A stretch of 26,906 nt of DNA, taken from the NCBI GenBank assembly GCA_017553815.1, contig JAFZJT010000187.1, forward strand, positions 1 through 26,906, in the 5' to 3' direction. Positions 1-7,040 of this stretch are shown here, one piece after another. The DNA is from Clostridia bacterium (GTDB lineage: Bacteria; Bacillota_A; Clostridia; Christensenellales; CAG-138). Positions within the stretch are counted from its first letter, which is position 1, and every line of letters starts with the position of its first letter. The position numbers were made by a program, and so were the translations under genes. A model generated the notes under the pieces. That model searched no databases. It worked only from the letters and a program-made list of their open reading frames with translations, and was not told the DNA's origin.

Positions 1-392
1 ACGCTCATCTTCGCCCGCGCCTGCGGTGATAAGCAGAGCTCGGAGCAGCAGCGGAAGAAATCCTTGGTGTACTTATCCTTGCTCGACATTATATCCTTAT
101 CGTAGAGCATGGTCGGATCGCGGTCAATGACCTGCTCGATCAGGTTCAAGCGATCGAGCGCGATGGCAAAGCGAGCGAGTACGAATCTGTCGAGCTCTGT
201 CAGAATCCCGCTCGCCGCAAGCATCTTAACGGTGCGGCGGAAGATTTTCTTCTGCGCATCCGAGAGCTCCTGCGGCGGTTTGGGCGGCTTGCCGGTCTTG
301 AAGCCGTTTTCAACTTCTTCACGGATGCGCTTTTCTTCGTCCGTAAGGTTTTTCGAGATGACCGTGCTGATTTTTGCCGGTCTGCCTCCCAT
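1..392 (-). CDS. Phage terminase small subunit, P27-like (partial)
   Basis: The gene runs off the left edge, and about 130 residues are visible. The N-terminus reads MGGRPAKISTVISKNLT and is followed by a charged segment and a helical stretch with a DRFVLARFAIALDRL-like helix. This layout is typical of P27/Terminase_4 small subunits, which recognise phage DNA and hand it to the large subunit for packaging. The ATG at 392 was chosen because a GGAGG lies just upstream. It is the last visible gene of the leftward transcript, after an HNH nuclease, which is a common pairing at the start of phage packaging modules. The family call rests on sequence character and context; the C-terminus and the large subunit are outside the window. 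Confidence 0.75.
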   Translation of the reverse strand, partial: MGGRPAKISTVISKNLTDEEKRIREEVENGFKTGKPPKPPQELSDAQKKIFRRTVKMLAASGILTELDRFVLARFAIALDRLNLIEQVIDRDPTMLYDKDIMSSKDKYTKDFFRCCSELCLSPQARAKMS

Positions 393-422
393 ATTCGCCG
401 CCTCCTATCTATAATTTTCCAT

Positions 423-866
423 TTAGGGAGTTTTGTGTGTTCGTGAGTAGGCGGGCGGTCTTGCCGCACCGGCCCGCAGGATTTTGCCATCCCCCCGGGG
501 GGTGGTCTCGAAAATCAGATCGCGCAGATGATCCCGGGATATGCGCCCAGAATCAGCGAGTCTATGATGTATCGAGCACAATGTAATGAGGTTGTCGTCA
601 TCCAAGCGCAGATCATACGCCTCTTCGATCGGCACGATATGATGCGCCTCCAAATCCTCGGTGGTGACGGCGCCTTCCTCGAGGCAGCACTTGCACATAT
701 ACAGATCGCGCTCTTTGATGTGTCGCGCCTTTTGTGTCCAGGCGTAGGTATGCCTGAAGGCGTTTGCGGCCGAGGAGCGAGGTGGGCGGCGCCATTGGGG
801 TGGCGCGATCTTGCACTGCTCTCCGATCTCATGAGTTCGGCCGCAGTATCGGCACGACCTACGCAT
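423..866 (-). CDS. HNH endonuclease (packaging-associated)
   Basis: A 147-aa protein. Cysteine pairs (CRYCG near the N-terminus, CKCC mid-protein) and a classical HNH core are visible: EAHHIVPIEEA, then DDDNLITLCSIHH. These provide the ββα-metal fold with catalytic and metal-binding His and Asn. HNH proteins beside terminase genes assist DNA cleavage during packaging in many tailed phages, which is the likely role. The start at 866 overlaps the stop of the upstream zinc-ribbon gene by 8 nt (ATGCGTAG), implying translational coupling; its own Shine-Dalgarno is weak. The C-terminal tail after the HNH core is basic and unremarkable. Confidence 0.85.
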   Translation of the reverse strand: MRRSCRYCGRTHEIGEQCKIAPPQWRRPPRSSAANAFRHTYAWTQKARHIKERDLYMCKCCLEEGAVTTEDLEAHHIVPIEEAYDLRLDDDNLITLCSIHHRLADSGRISRDHLRDLIFETTPRGDGKILRAGAARPPAYSRTHKTP

Positions 867-1107
867 TGCCGCTCGTGCCGGTATCGCAGTACGGCTCCAT
901 CTCGGGCGCTACCTCGTAGCTCGCATAGTGGATCTGCGCGTGGCAATGCTCGCACTGCACGATGTTGACCGGGCTAAGCTCGCCGCTGCCACCGTCTGCC
1001 ATGACCGTCTCGGCCTCCGCCGTTACGGTCTCGCCGCAAACAGGACAGCGCGGCAGACCGTCGGTCTCTCTGTAGCCTGTTGCTATGATACTTTTTCCGT
1101 AAAGCAT
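859..1107 (-). CDS. Zinc-ribbon phage protein
   Basis: An 82-aa protein with two Cys pairs, CPVC and CEHC about 30 residues apart, which should bind one zinc. No catalytic motif is visible and no function is assigned. AGGAG upstream of the ATG at 1107 is a good ribosome binding site. It is the first gene after the leader-terminator at 1121-1252, so it should be co-regulated with the HNH nuclease and terminase that follow. Confidence 0.6.
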   Translation of the reverse strand: MLYGKSIIATGYRETDGLPRCPVCGETVTAEAETVMADGGSGELSPVNIVQCEHCHAQIHYASYEVAPEMEPYCDTGTSGNA

Positions 1108-1120
1108 TTGGTTCTCCTAT

Positions 1121-1150
1121 AAAAAAGACCAAGCCGTCACCGGCTCGGTC
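1121..1150 (-). terminator. Intrinsic terminator ahead of late genes
   Basis: Read leftward, a 10-bp stem (GACCGAGCCG/CGGCTTGGTC, one G·U pair, GTGA loop) is followed at once by six T. It sits between the probable late promoter and the first late gene, so it would stop transcription unless bypassed. Confidence 0.8.
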
Positions 1151-1173
1151 AAAAATGAAATGAAAGGAAACTC

Positions 1174-1252
1174 GCGGGAGATTGCTTGAACAGGTTTTCT
1201 ATACCTCGAGAGCCCGCTGTCCTTATCGCAAGAATATTCAGTTGTCCTTGCG
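1174..1252 (-). promoter_or_regulatory. Structured leader of late transcript
   Basis: Between the promoter and the terminator, the leftward RNA can form a perfect 6-bp stem (1227-1232 with 1247-1252) and a second, longer-range 5-bp stem (1174-1178 with 1213-1217) that encloses a small AGGT/ACCT hairpin. There is no coding potential. A structured leader ending in a terminator fits attenuation or antitermination, but that role is inferred. Confidence 0.4.
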
Positions 1253-1274
1253 GCGCGTCCCCTATTTTAATTAT

Positions 1275-1313
1275 ATCATAATTCGAGTGTAAACTTCTGT
1301 AAACTTTTGTAAA
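1275..1313 (-). promoter_or_regulatory. Probable late promoter with three 10-bp repeats
   Basis: Read leftward, TTTACA (1298-1303) and TATGAT (1275-1280) are separated by 17 bp. TTTACA recurs at 1288, 1298 and 1308, exactly one helical turn apart, so a regulator could bind on one face of the helix. An alternative -10 (TATAAT, 1270-1275) overlaps. The late-regulator-like gene lies immediately upstream (1333-1728) and its product is the obvious candidate ligand. Confidence 0.55.
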
Positions 1314-1332
1314 CTCCCAAAAATATTTTTTA

Positions 1333-1728
1333 TCAAATCAACTTATCAAGTTGAGCCAGTCCACGCTTGAGCCTGCGCTCGAGCCATGTGCGCGAGCAGC
1401 CGATCTCCTCGGCGGCAGCGGCCTTGGAAAGATAGTTTATGTAAACGAGCGTGAGCGCTCGCTGGTAGTCCGCATCGATCATACCGATCAGCTCGATGCA
1501 CCGCGCCTTATGCCTGTTATATTCCTCGATCTTGCGCTCGCACCGCTGCTTAATCTGCATCAGCCGAATTATGCCCGATGCCGGATCAGCGGTCCCGCCG
1601 CCGGGAGCCGGAGAAAGTCGCGCGGTCGTCCGCTCCACATCCGCTCGTATGGATTCCAACTGCGCCTCGGCCGCCATCGCAGCCTCGTTCAAGCGCTGCA
1701 GCTCCAGCAGAAACTCTTTGCCAGTCAT
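1333..1728 (-). CDS. Phage late-transcription regulator-like HTH protein (ArpU/RinA/DUF1492 type)
   Basis: A 131-aa protein. The N-terminal half is predicted helical or coiled-coil (QRLNEAAMAAEAQLESIRA, then a basic QIKQRCERKIEEYNRHKAR). The C-terminus is a sigma-region-4-like helix-turn-helix with AAAEEIGCSRTWLERRLKRG as its recognition part. This architecture matches small Firmicute phage regulators that switch on packaging genes. The ATG follows GGAGGGG and overlaps the RusA stop (ATGA). The position just before the repeat-bearing promoter and terminase genes supports the call. The exact family cannot be fixed by eye. Confidence 0.65.
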   Translation of the reverse strand: MTGKEFLLELQRLNEAAMAAEAQLESIRADVERTTARLSPAPGGGTADPASGIIRLMQIKQRCERKIEEYNRHKARCIELIGMIDADYQRALTLVYINYLSKAAAAEEIGCSRTWLERRLKRGLAQLDKLI

Positions 1729-2114
1729 TTTCGCCCCTCCTTTTCGACCTCCGTTATCGTTACCTCTATCCGCGGCCGAGCCTTGTCCACCGCGAAGTGG
1801 TCTTTATACTCGTCTATCTCTTTCCATCCATCATTCGGCAACACTCCGCACTTGACGAGGCTGTCCTCGATTAGCTTGCGTGCATAGCCGGATATGTTGC
1901 TTTTGTCCCGCCGCTTATCAGGCTCAAAAAAATGATAGTCGATGCGCACCGGCACCGCGATCCTCACCATGCCGAGCTTGGTGCGAATGCAGCGGCATAT
2001 CATCCGCTCATATTCCGCCTTCATCTCTGCCGCCTTCAGACGGTGACCACGCTCGGCCTTGATGTATTCATTCAGCCCGGGAAGCCGTCCGGGAATGGTA
2101 AATTCATAGATCAT
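1725..2114 (-). CDS. RusA-family Holliday junction resolvase
   Basis: A 129-aa protein matching the usual RusA length of about 120-140 aa. Recognisable parts are an IPGRLPGLNEYI N-terminus, the acidic catalytic segment DKRRDKSNISGYARKLIEDS, and the GVLPNDGWKEI/ARPRIEVTI C-terminal signature. RusA dimers cut Holliday junctions made during phage recombination and replication so that linear or concatemeric DNA can be packaged. GAGGAGG precedes the ATG. The gene is coupled by ATGA to the regulator downstream. Confidence 0.9.
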   Translation of the reverse strand: MIYEFTIPGRLPGLNEYIKAERGHRLKAAEMKAEYERMICRCIRTKLGMVRIAVPVRIDYHFFEPDKRRDKSNISGYARKLIEDSLVKCGVLPNDGWKEIDEYKDHFAVDKARPRIEVTITEVEKEGRK

Positions 2115-2165
2115 TCTCGCCTCCTCGAAGGGTAATTGCGAATAGAAGTGCCGCCATTGTTTACC

Positions 2166-2393
2166 TCACTCGATCCGCGCATCGCAGAGCTCGTTCAATT
2201 TCCCGTTCTTATCGATCTCATAGAGCTTGCAGGTCGCGGCGGTTCGCCACCTGTTGGCTTTTGACGGGAGCACCCATTCGCGCCATCTGTCGAAGCGCCT
2301 GTTTACGCGCTCGATTCCTGCCGCCTGCATATTCGCGCGGGCTACGCTGCGCGCCAGTCTGCGCGGCGTGTATTTTGGTTGCTTTTTATTCAT
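2166..2393 (-). CDS. Small basic phage protein
   Basis: A 75-aa, strongly basic protein (TPRRLARSVARANMQ, RRFDRWREW) of no recognised family. The basic N-terminal half could contact nucleic acid, but no motif proves it. The start overlaps the preceding gene by 8 nt and follows GAGGGGGG. The operon position between a zinc-ribbon protein and RusA is the main support that it is real. Confidence 0.55.
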   Translation of the reverse strand: MNKKQPKYTPRRLARSVARANMQAAGIERVNRRFDRWREWVLPSKANRWRTAATCKLYEIDKNGKLNELCDARIE

Positions 2394-2739
2394 GCTTTTG
2401 CCCCCCTCTCGGTCTCATATCCGCGCCGCAGTTGGGGCAGAAGTTCCTAATACCACGAAAATCTTTCTGTGTAATTCTATGTCCACAGTTAGAGCACTTT
2501 AAGGATACTCGGTTGATTTGCTTATCTTGGCTTTGGGTTCCTCTCCAATATGATTCGTCTACTATCAACCACTCACCACTCACCACGGGCTTAACATCGG
2601 CGGGAGGGAGTGATTCAAACAGTTTGACGGCGATTAGTACGGCGCAGTTGCCGCACAAACCTATATCCGAGCACTTCTTGCATTGATTCTCTTTTATGTG
2701 TCTGACAGCCGCTTCCTTGCTAATATACTCCTCGCTCAT
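2386..2739 (-). CDS. Zinc-ribbon early protein (YISKEAA type)
   Basis: A 117-aa protein. The N-terminus MSEEYISKEAAVRHI is followed by a Cys cluster (CKKC, CGNC), an ESLPPADVKPV segment, and a C-terminal zinc ribbon CSNCG...FCPNCGADMRPR. This layout is frequent in Firmicute prophage early operons, with no established function. The larger protein at 9784-10353 has the same order of elements and is a paralogue. Start: GGAGG then ATG. Confidence 0.65.
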   Translation of the reverse strand: MSEEYISKEAAVRHIKENQCKKCSDIGLCGNCAVLIAVKLFESLPPADVKPVVSGEWLIVDESYWRGTQSQDKQINRVSLKCSNCGHRITQKDFRGIRNFCPNCGADMRPRGGQKHE

Positions 2740-3149
2740 TCTTCGTCCTCCCTATGACTCTCCAGCACAAACCGTTTTGCGGAGAGGACGCGGACGGTAG
2801 CACTGTTTCTGTTTCCGTAGTACACCTCCCCAATGTGTTTGCGTAACTTCTCACTGCACTCGGCAGCACTCGGATCATGACCGCCCTCTACAGTGCAATG
2901 CAACTCAACCTCTATCGTGTAAATGTCCACAAACTTGTCAATCACTTCCGCGCACGGCTTCTTGCGCTTGCGGTAGTTCTCGACGGCGGCGACGACGGCT
3001 TCGGGGTCAAAAGCTTTGGCAGTAAGCCTTGAGGCACAATATCCGTCGCGGCATAGCTCGCAGTTGTTGCATAAAAGCTTCTTGTTCTCGCACATTTCAC
3101 GCAAATCCCTCGCAACCGCGGCGAGTTCTGTCTTAAAGTTCTCGTTCAT
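2736..3149 (-). CDS. Cys-rich phage protein with αβ C-terminal domain
   Basis: 137 aa from the ATG at 3149, preferred over an upstream TTG because GGGAGG precedes it and it makes a 4-nt ATGA overlap with the upstream gene. The N-terminus carries CNNCELCRDGYC, a probable metal site. The C-terminus (VDIYTIEVELHCTVEGGHD onward) resembles the C-terminal half of the protein at 4875-5255 (VRVYTFEATDIVEAEA), so the two appear to be divergent duplicates. Function unknown. Confidence 0.6.
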   Translation of the reverse strand: MNENFKTELAAVARDLREMCENKKLLCNNCELCRDGYCASRLTAKAFDPEAVVAAVENYRKRKKPCAEVIDKFVDIYTIEVELHCTVEGGHDPSAAECSEKLRKHIGEVYYGNRNSATVRVLSAKRFVLESHREDEE

Positions 3150-3478
3150 TTTTGTTCCTCCCAATGTTTTTTAATAATTTTAAATGCTTCTTCGGGAAGC
3201 AGGGGCTTCGGTTCTGTTCCGATAAGCATTCCCCAGCACTCCACCTTGTAGGGCAATCCGTAGCTGCCCGCTTGCCAAATCGCGTCGAATTTCCAATCAA
3301 CAATGTCCTTGTCGGGGTGGTCGGAAGCTCCGTAGATAATCTGATTGCGCCGCCATTTTCCAGCTTCGCCAAACATTTCGTTAAACGCATCGTACTCGTC
3401 GGAATACGCCGCCTTTATCCGTTCAAACGGTATGCCTGCCTCTGTTAGCAGGGCTTCGAGTTTGTCAATAGGGTTCAT
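3146..3478 (-). CDS. Hypothetical phage protein, 110 aa
   Basis: The ATG at 3478 is used because AGGAG lies 6 nt upstream and the start overlaps the previous stop by 4 nt; a longer reading would lack these signals. The protein is mixed α/β with many aromatics (KWRRNQIIYGASDHPDKDI, AIWQAGSYGLPYKVECWGM). It has no signal peptide, no membrane segment and no recognised motif. It belongs to the early operon by overlap on both sides. Confidence 0.55.
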   Translation of the reverse strand: MNPIDKLEALLTEAGIPFERIKAAYSDEYDAFNEMFGEAGKWRRNQIIYGASDHPDKDIVDWKFDAIWQAGSYGLPYKVECWGMLIGTEPKPLLPEEAFKIIKKHWEEQK

Positions 3479-3927
3479 TCCTCGCTCCTTTCGGGGTGAT
3501 CTGCCGCCCATTTTTCGACAATGGCGATAGCTTTCTCAGGGTGCTGCCGCGAGTAATCGCCGCAGTTTATTCTTGCGGGATTTATCCGTGACGAGAGAGG
3601 GCAACTAAAGCAGTTTCTTTTGCCAATATTATCGTCATAACACATCCGTTGTTCTGCCGCCAAATACTCCACAGCACTCATTTCCGAACGCTGCACGGCA
3701 AGCTCATGCGCCGCTCTTTTGTGTTGCTCGTATTTTTCCAACCCGAGCGAATAGCGAACGTGCTCTGTGGAGGGAGATTCAGCATAGCAATTGCAGCACA
3801 AATAGCTGCATGAAGGTTCTCCGGTTTGTTTGTTGAATTCTGTGGCCAACGTCATCTCATATCCGCAGTACGGACAGCGCGGTGCATTTGTTTCCGAAGC
3901 GGCAGGCTTCATACTCTGCTTGCTCAT
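3475..3927 (-). CDS. Lar-like zinc-ribbon protein
   Basis: A 150-aa protein. The N-terminal ribbon (RCPYCGYEMTLAT...CSYLCCNCYAESPS) resembles Lar restriction-alleviation proteins and related phage ribbons. The C-terminus has a second Cys set (CFSCPLSSR...CGDYSRQHPEKAI) ending in VEKWAADHP, a motif shared in form with VEEWSRQHP in the 4875-5255 protein. Protection from host restriction would be the Lar role, but the resemblance is limited to the ribbon and the function is uncertain. ATGA overlap with the downstream gene. Confidence 0.55.
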   Translation of the reverse strand: MSKQSMKPAASETNAPRCPYCGYEMTLATEFNKQTGEPSCSYLCCNCYAESPSTEHVRYSLGLEKYEQHKRAAHELAVQRSEMSAVEYLAAEQRMCYDDNIGKRNCFSCPLSSRINPARINCGDYSRQHPEKAIAIVEKWAADHPERSEE

Positions 3928-4856
3928 TTTGCTCTACCCCCATAAAAAGCATATCTGCCGCCGCAAATATCGCCGACTGTGTTGAACTTCGCGTTATACA
4001 GATATGTGCGCAGCAGCGCCTTCGGATCATAGATTTCGTTGTAATCGGAGTAGCCGTGCATTGCCCTTAGTGCGTTCATGACATCATCGCACTTGAGCTG
4101 TTGAAACACGCTGCGCACGATTTCCCGAGGCTTGTCCTCAGAGCCGACGCGTATAGTCGGTCGCGTTGACGTTTCGACCTCTGCCATGATTATGACGACG
4201 GCATCGGCATCTTCCGCCGAGAACTCGTCTCCCGATGTGAGAACATCATACTCGATCTGCGTTCGGATTCTATCCATCAATCCATCGGCAGCTCCTTCTT
4301 CAGTACAAGATGGATTGATAGATTGATTATCCCCTATAGTATTATTTATATTATTATCTTTATGATCTGGGTAAAATTTCTTTACCCCCCCGGTAAAGTT
4401 TTTTAACCCCCCCGGTAAAGATTCTTTACCACCCCCGTCAAATTTCTTTACTGGGGGTAAAATTTCTTTGCCGCCATCGTCGGCGCTTTCGGGCGGGTTT
4501 TCCTCGGTTTTTGCGCAGGGCGAATCGCACTCCGAGCCGCGATCGGAACGCCTGTCCCCGCCGTCGGTGCGCGGCATAGCGCGGTACTCGACGCCGCGCT
4601 GACCGTTGAGCTGAGGCACTTCGTCCTTGACTATCAAACCGCGCTCTTGTAGCCCATCAAGCGCCTTGATAACCGTAGGCTTGCTCGCTTGAGTCCAATC
4701 CATCAGGTAGCCGAGAGTGCCTCGAAAGCGCCCCTGACCGTCCTGTGAGAACCCGTAGATAATGGCATAGACGAGCAGCTCGGTGTTCTTCAGCCCGAGC
4801 TCGGAGATCATCCATCCCTGGATGTTGATATAGTTGTCGGATTTTACGTTTTGCAT
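3924..4856 (-). CDS. Replication-initiator-like HTH protein
   Basis: 310 aa from the ATG at 4856, chosen over a GTG at 4865 because GGAGG lies 8 nt before it. Residues about 10-100 form a winged-HTH typical of Firmicute phage replisome organisers and RepA/DnaD-like proteins (ELGLKNTELLVYAIIYGFS, then TQASKPTVIKALDGLQERG). A low-complexity Gly/Lys/Phe linker follows, encoded by the 22-bp DNA repeats at 4370-4472. The C-terminal part (VFQQLKCDDVMNALRAM...PKALLRTYLYNAKF) resembles the end of replication-organiser proteins. It probably binds the origin inside its own gene and recruits host helicase-loading factors. Confidence 0.7.
   Translation of the reverse strand: MQNVKSDNYINIQGWMISELGLKNTELLVYAIIYGFSQDGQGRFRGTLGYLMDWTQASKPTVIKALDGLQERGLIVKDEVPQLNGQRGVEYRAMPRTDGGDRRSDRGSECDSPCAKTEENPPESADDGGKEILPPVKKFDGGGKESLPGGLKNFTGGVKKFYPDHKDNNINNTIGDNQSINPSCTEEGAADGLMDRIRTQIEYDVLTSGDEFSAEDADAVVIIMAEVETSTRPTIRVGSEDKPREIVRSVFQQLKCDDVMNALRAMHGYSDYNEIYDPKALLRTYLYNAKFNTVGDICGGRYAFYGGRAK
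4311..4472. repeat. Iteron-like array and AT-rich tract (candidate phage origin)
   Basis: Five imperfect copies of GGTAAAATTTCTTTACC, themselves palindromic, start at 4370, 4392, 4414, 4436 and 4456. The first four are exactly 22 bp apart, two helical turns. An AT-rich stretch (4320-4368) borders them. The array lies inside the initiator-like gene, as in lambda O-type origins. Since 22 is not a multiple of 3, the repeat is conserved as DNA rather than as a peptide repeat. Confidence 0.55.
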
Positions 4857-4874
4857 ATACGCCACCTCCCGGCG

Positions 4875-5255
4875 CTAAATCTCCTCCTCGTGGAAGCGGG
4901 TGATGGACTGCTGCACCTTCGTGCAGATAACGTCATCAAAATCGTATCGCTCTTTAATGCAGGCCGCGAATCGTGCGGCTGTCGCCTTGAGGTCCTTGGG
5001 ATCGGCCTCGGCCTCCACTATATCCGTCGCCTCGAAAGTGTAAACGCGCACGACTTCATCTGCCTCGATCCTGGTGAACCTCGGCAGCGGGTGCTGCCGA
5101 GACCACTCTTCTACGTAGGCAACGATGCTGTCGATATCGGATTCATAATCACATCCGGCGCAAGGGCATTGATATTTGTCGAGATCACAAGTAGCGCAAG
5201 TGGCTTGCGTTAGGCATAGCCGCTTCAGTTCGCTCAAAAACTTCTTTGCTTCCAT
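4875..5255 (-). CDS. Cys-rich phage protein, paralogue of 2736-3149
   Basis: A 126-aa protein. An N-terminal Cys cluster (CATCDLDKYQCPCAGC) is followed by the VEEWSRQHP motif and an αβ region (VRVYTFEATDIVEAEADPKD) that parallels the protein at 2736-3149. The two were probably copied from each other or from a common phage domain. The cluster could bind zinc or an Fe-S centre. Start: GAGGTG before the ATG. Function unknown. Confidence 0.6.
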   Translation of the reverse strand: MEAKKFLSELKRLCLTQATCATCDLDKYQCPCAGCDYESDIDSIVAYVEEWSRQHPLPRFTRIEADEVVRVYTFEATDIVEAEADPKDLKATAARFAACIKERYDFDDVICTKVQQSITRFHEEEI

Positions 5256-5264
5256 TTGCGCACC

Positions 5265-5594
5265 TCACCAATTCAGCCCGCGCAGATCCGCCATCGGCTG
5301 CCGCTCCTGCGCGTCATAGTATGCGATCTCCTTGCCGACGGTCTTGGCGTACATGTGTTCCAGGCAAGCCCCCTTGCTCTGATGCCATCCGGGTATCATG
5401 AGCACGGTCTCCGACGCCTCGATCATCGCAATGCAGATCGGGAAATACTCTCCATAGGCAAGCCCCTTCGGCAATGACGCGGGATTGAGCACGGTATAGC
5501 CCTGTTCTTCGAGCTCGGCCGCGACATTGGCAAATCGCTCCTTGTAGTCCGGGATCCCTGTCATAGGACCGCTGAGATAGACTTTTTGCTTCAT
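5265..5594 (-). CDS. DUF4406 protein (nucleoside deoxyribosyltransferase-like)
   Basis: 109 aa from the ATG at 5594, which has GGAGGTG just upstream; an upstream in-frame extension lacks any such signal. The N-terminus VYLSGPMTGIPDYKERF and later IEASETVLMIPGWHQSKG and CLEHMYAKTVGKEI are the hallmarks of DUF4406. This domain has the fold of nucleoside 2-deoxyribosyltransferases, with an SGPM phosphate/sugar-binding loop and a C-terminal E in the GACLEH helix. Phages may use it for nucleotide metabolism or base modification; no substrate can be inferred. Confidence 0.8.
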   Translation of the reverse strand: MKQKVYLSGPMTGIPDYKERFANVAAELEEQGYTVLNPASLPKGLAYGEYFPICIAMIEASETVLMIPGWHQSKGACLEHMYAKTVGKEIAYYDAQERQPMADLRGLNW

Positions 5595-5626
5595 ACTGCA
5601 CCTCCGTATTAAATTTGTGATATGGT

Positions 5627-5692
5627 TTAACACACGCGAGCGTTGCGCGTGTGTTGGAATCGGATTAAAAGGCAGAGCGCGGCATAGTCCAT
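5627..5692 (-). CDS. Possible 21-aa micro-ORF ending in a hairpin
   Basis: ATG at 5692 follows AAGGAG and encodes MDYAALCLLIRFQHTRNARV plus a final C. Its last codons form the perfect hairpin at 5629-5655. It may be a regulatory leader peptide for the DUF4406 gene 32 nt downstream, or chance. Weak support. Confidence 0.25.
   Translation of the reverse strand: MDYAALCLLIRFQHTRNARVC
5629..5655. repeat. Perfect 10-bp inverted repeat
   Basis: AACACACGCG (5629-5638) pairs perfectly with CGCGTGTGTT (5646-5655) around a 7-nt loop. No T-run follows in either direction, so it is not a classical terminator. It lies between the zinc-ribbon gene and the DUF4406 gene and could stabilise or process the operon RNA, or be an operator. 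Confidence 0.5.
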
Positions 5693-5779
5693 AAGGATAA
5701 CTCCTTGTTATATTCAGCCAACGCACCTCCGCGCTCCGCCTGCTTAACGGCGCAAGGGGGAAAGCGCCGCATTCGCCGT

Positions 5780-5989
5780 TCATTCGCGGCAATCGGGAGC
5801 TCGTCTGCCGACGCGCGCGATAACCCATGCCTTGCGCTCTGCGGCCTCGGCCTCCTCCTCGGGCGTCTTGATCAGGCGCACCAGCGCCTCTTTGCCTTCG
5901 CTCGCTGCACAGTCGCAGCGCTCGCCCTTGTCGAGCGTGGCGCCGCAGTATTCGCACCGCGCGTAGGGTGGATTGGTAGCTTTTTTCAT
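5780..5989 (-). CDS. Small zinc-ribbon phage protein
   Basis: 69 aa from the ATG at 5989, which has AAAGGAGG 7 nt upstream and overlaps the HNH stop by 4 nt. CEYCGATLDKGERCDC is a compact ribbon; the remainder is a charged helix (EALVRLIKTPEEEAEAAERK) followed by a basic tail. No function recognised. About 190 nt downstream are free of a firm gene and hold the micro-ORF and hairpin at 5627-5692. Confidence 0.55.
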   Translation of the reverse strand: MKKATNPPYARCEYCGATLDKGERCDCAASEGKEALVRLIKTPEEEAEAAERKAWVIARVGRRAPDCRE

Positions 5990-6783
5990 CGCGAAGCCTC
6001 CTTTCGGCATCTACGCAAAGCAAATATCGCTACGCGCAACTTGGCAAGTGCAATATTGGCCTCTGTGATGGATGCTATATTTGATCGCATTTTGCGGCGG
6101 GTGAGCTCGAGATGCTCGGCGCGTGACACAAGCCGCAGATTGCTTATTTCGCAGTTGTGAGTATTTCCATCGAGGAATGTTATCATATAGCCCTTAGGGA
6201 TTGGCCCGTGAGCGTCTTCCCAAACACGAATGTGCTCGAAGATCCAGTCCCTCGGTCCGGGGCCGATCTTTCGATGCAGGTATCCGTCCGACCGTGCGAT
6301 CAGCGCGCCGACCGGTCGTTCATTGAGCGATGGCCTACCGGGCTTAAATTGAGTGGCTACAGAGTTTGGATGCGGAACGATCTTTTTTCCCTTATTGGCC
6401 GGCACGTGGCCCTTCTCATAGCGACATGTCAAACCCGAGTTCAGAGAGTGGTTGGAATAGTAACCCTTGAGCTGCGCGGCAGTATAGGTCGTGCCGAACT
6501 CTGCATTGAGCCGTTCTGCCATAGCTTTGGGTCCTGTCCCGACATAATTGCCCTTAATGAAGGCTGTCACTTCGGCCGGAAAACTCTTGCTTGGAGTACC
6601 CTTCGGCATTCCGCCCGGTGTGCCGCTGCGAAGCTTGTGGTTGCCTTTATAGCTCTTCACTTGTGCCGGCGTGATCTCGATCTCAAACCGAGCTCTCGCG
6701 GCGGCTGCAACCTCTGAATCGGAATGTCCGGGAATGAATTCGCGCATGAATTCGTGGAACTCTTTAGGATAGCGGCGGCTCAT
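5986..6783 (-). CDS. HNH homing-type endonuclease with duplicated HTH modules
   Basis: A 265-aa protein. The N-terminal half holds two similar modules (ITPAQVKSYKGNHKLRSG and YTAAQLKGYYSNHSLNSG), each preceded by a helix, probably tandem DNA-binding repeats. The C-terminal half carries an HNH_3-like core: FEHIRVWEDAHGPIPKGYM, ITFLDGNTHNCEISNLRLV. The usual second His of the core (V-H-H-x-D-G-N) is Phe here, as in a known phage subgroup. Such genes are often mobile within phage genomes. ATGA coupling at both ends shows that it is fully integrated into the operon. Confidence 0.8.
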   Translation of the reverse strand: MSRRYPKEFHEFMREFIPGHSDSEVAAAARARFEIEITPAQVKSYKGNHKLRSGTPGGMPKGTPSKSFPAEVTAFIKGNYVGTGPKAMAERLNAEFGTTYTAAQLKGYYSNHSLNSGLTCRYEKGHVPANKGKKIVPHPNSVATQFKPGRPSLNERPVGALIARSDGYLHRKIGPGPRDWIFEHIRVWEDAHGPIPKGYMITFLDGNTHNCEISNLRLVSRAEHLELTRRKMRSNIASITEANIALAKLRVAIFALRRCRKEASR

Positions 6784-7040
6784 CCCTTACTCACCTCCAG
6801 CATGGGAGGGAGAGGCGCAAGGCGCCTGCCGGTAGCCGTACCGTCATACCCGTACTCGTTGAGATGCTGCATAGTTCTGAATGCGAGCTCGGCATTGTGG
6901 ATGATCCTATCGGAGACTTTCGAGACGGCCTCAGCGCGTTTGATCTCGCTTTCGAGCTGTTCGTCTGTCAGTTCATCGTTCTGTATGCGCTCGATAGCCT
7001 CGAAGAGCGCATTGTTCAGATCCATCAGTGTGTTTCGCAT
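6780..7040 (-). CDS. Small helical phage protein
   Basis: 86 aa from the ATG at 7040, which has GGAGG 6 nt upstream. An in-frame extension back to 7163 would run through the structured noncoding region and lacks a ribosome site. The sequence is acidic and helical (LMDLNNALFEAIERIQNDE, LESEIKRAEAVSKVSDRII), possibly a coiled coil, ending PLPPMLEVSKG. Related short proteins occur before HNH genes in Firmicute phages, but no function is known. Confidence 0.55.
   Translation of the reverse strand: MRNTLMDLNNALFEAIERIQNDELTDEQLESEIKRAEAVSKVSDRIIHNAELAFRTMQHLNEYGYDGTATGRRLAPLPPMLEVSKG

Noticed and set aside
109..414. 101-codon rightward frame opposite the terminase gene
   Set aside because: Shadow of the small terminase, which has a proper ribosome site and family-like sequence on the other strand.
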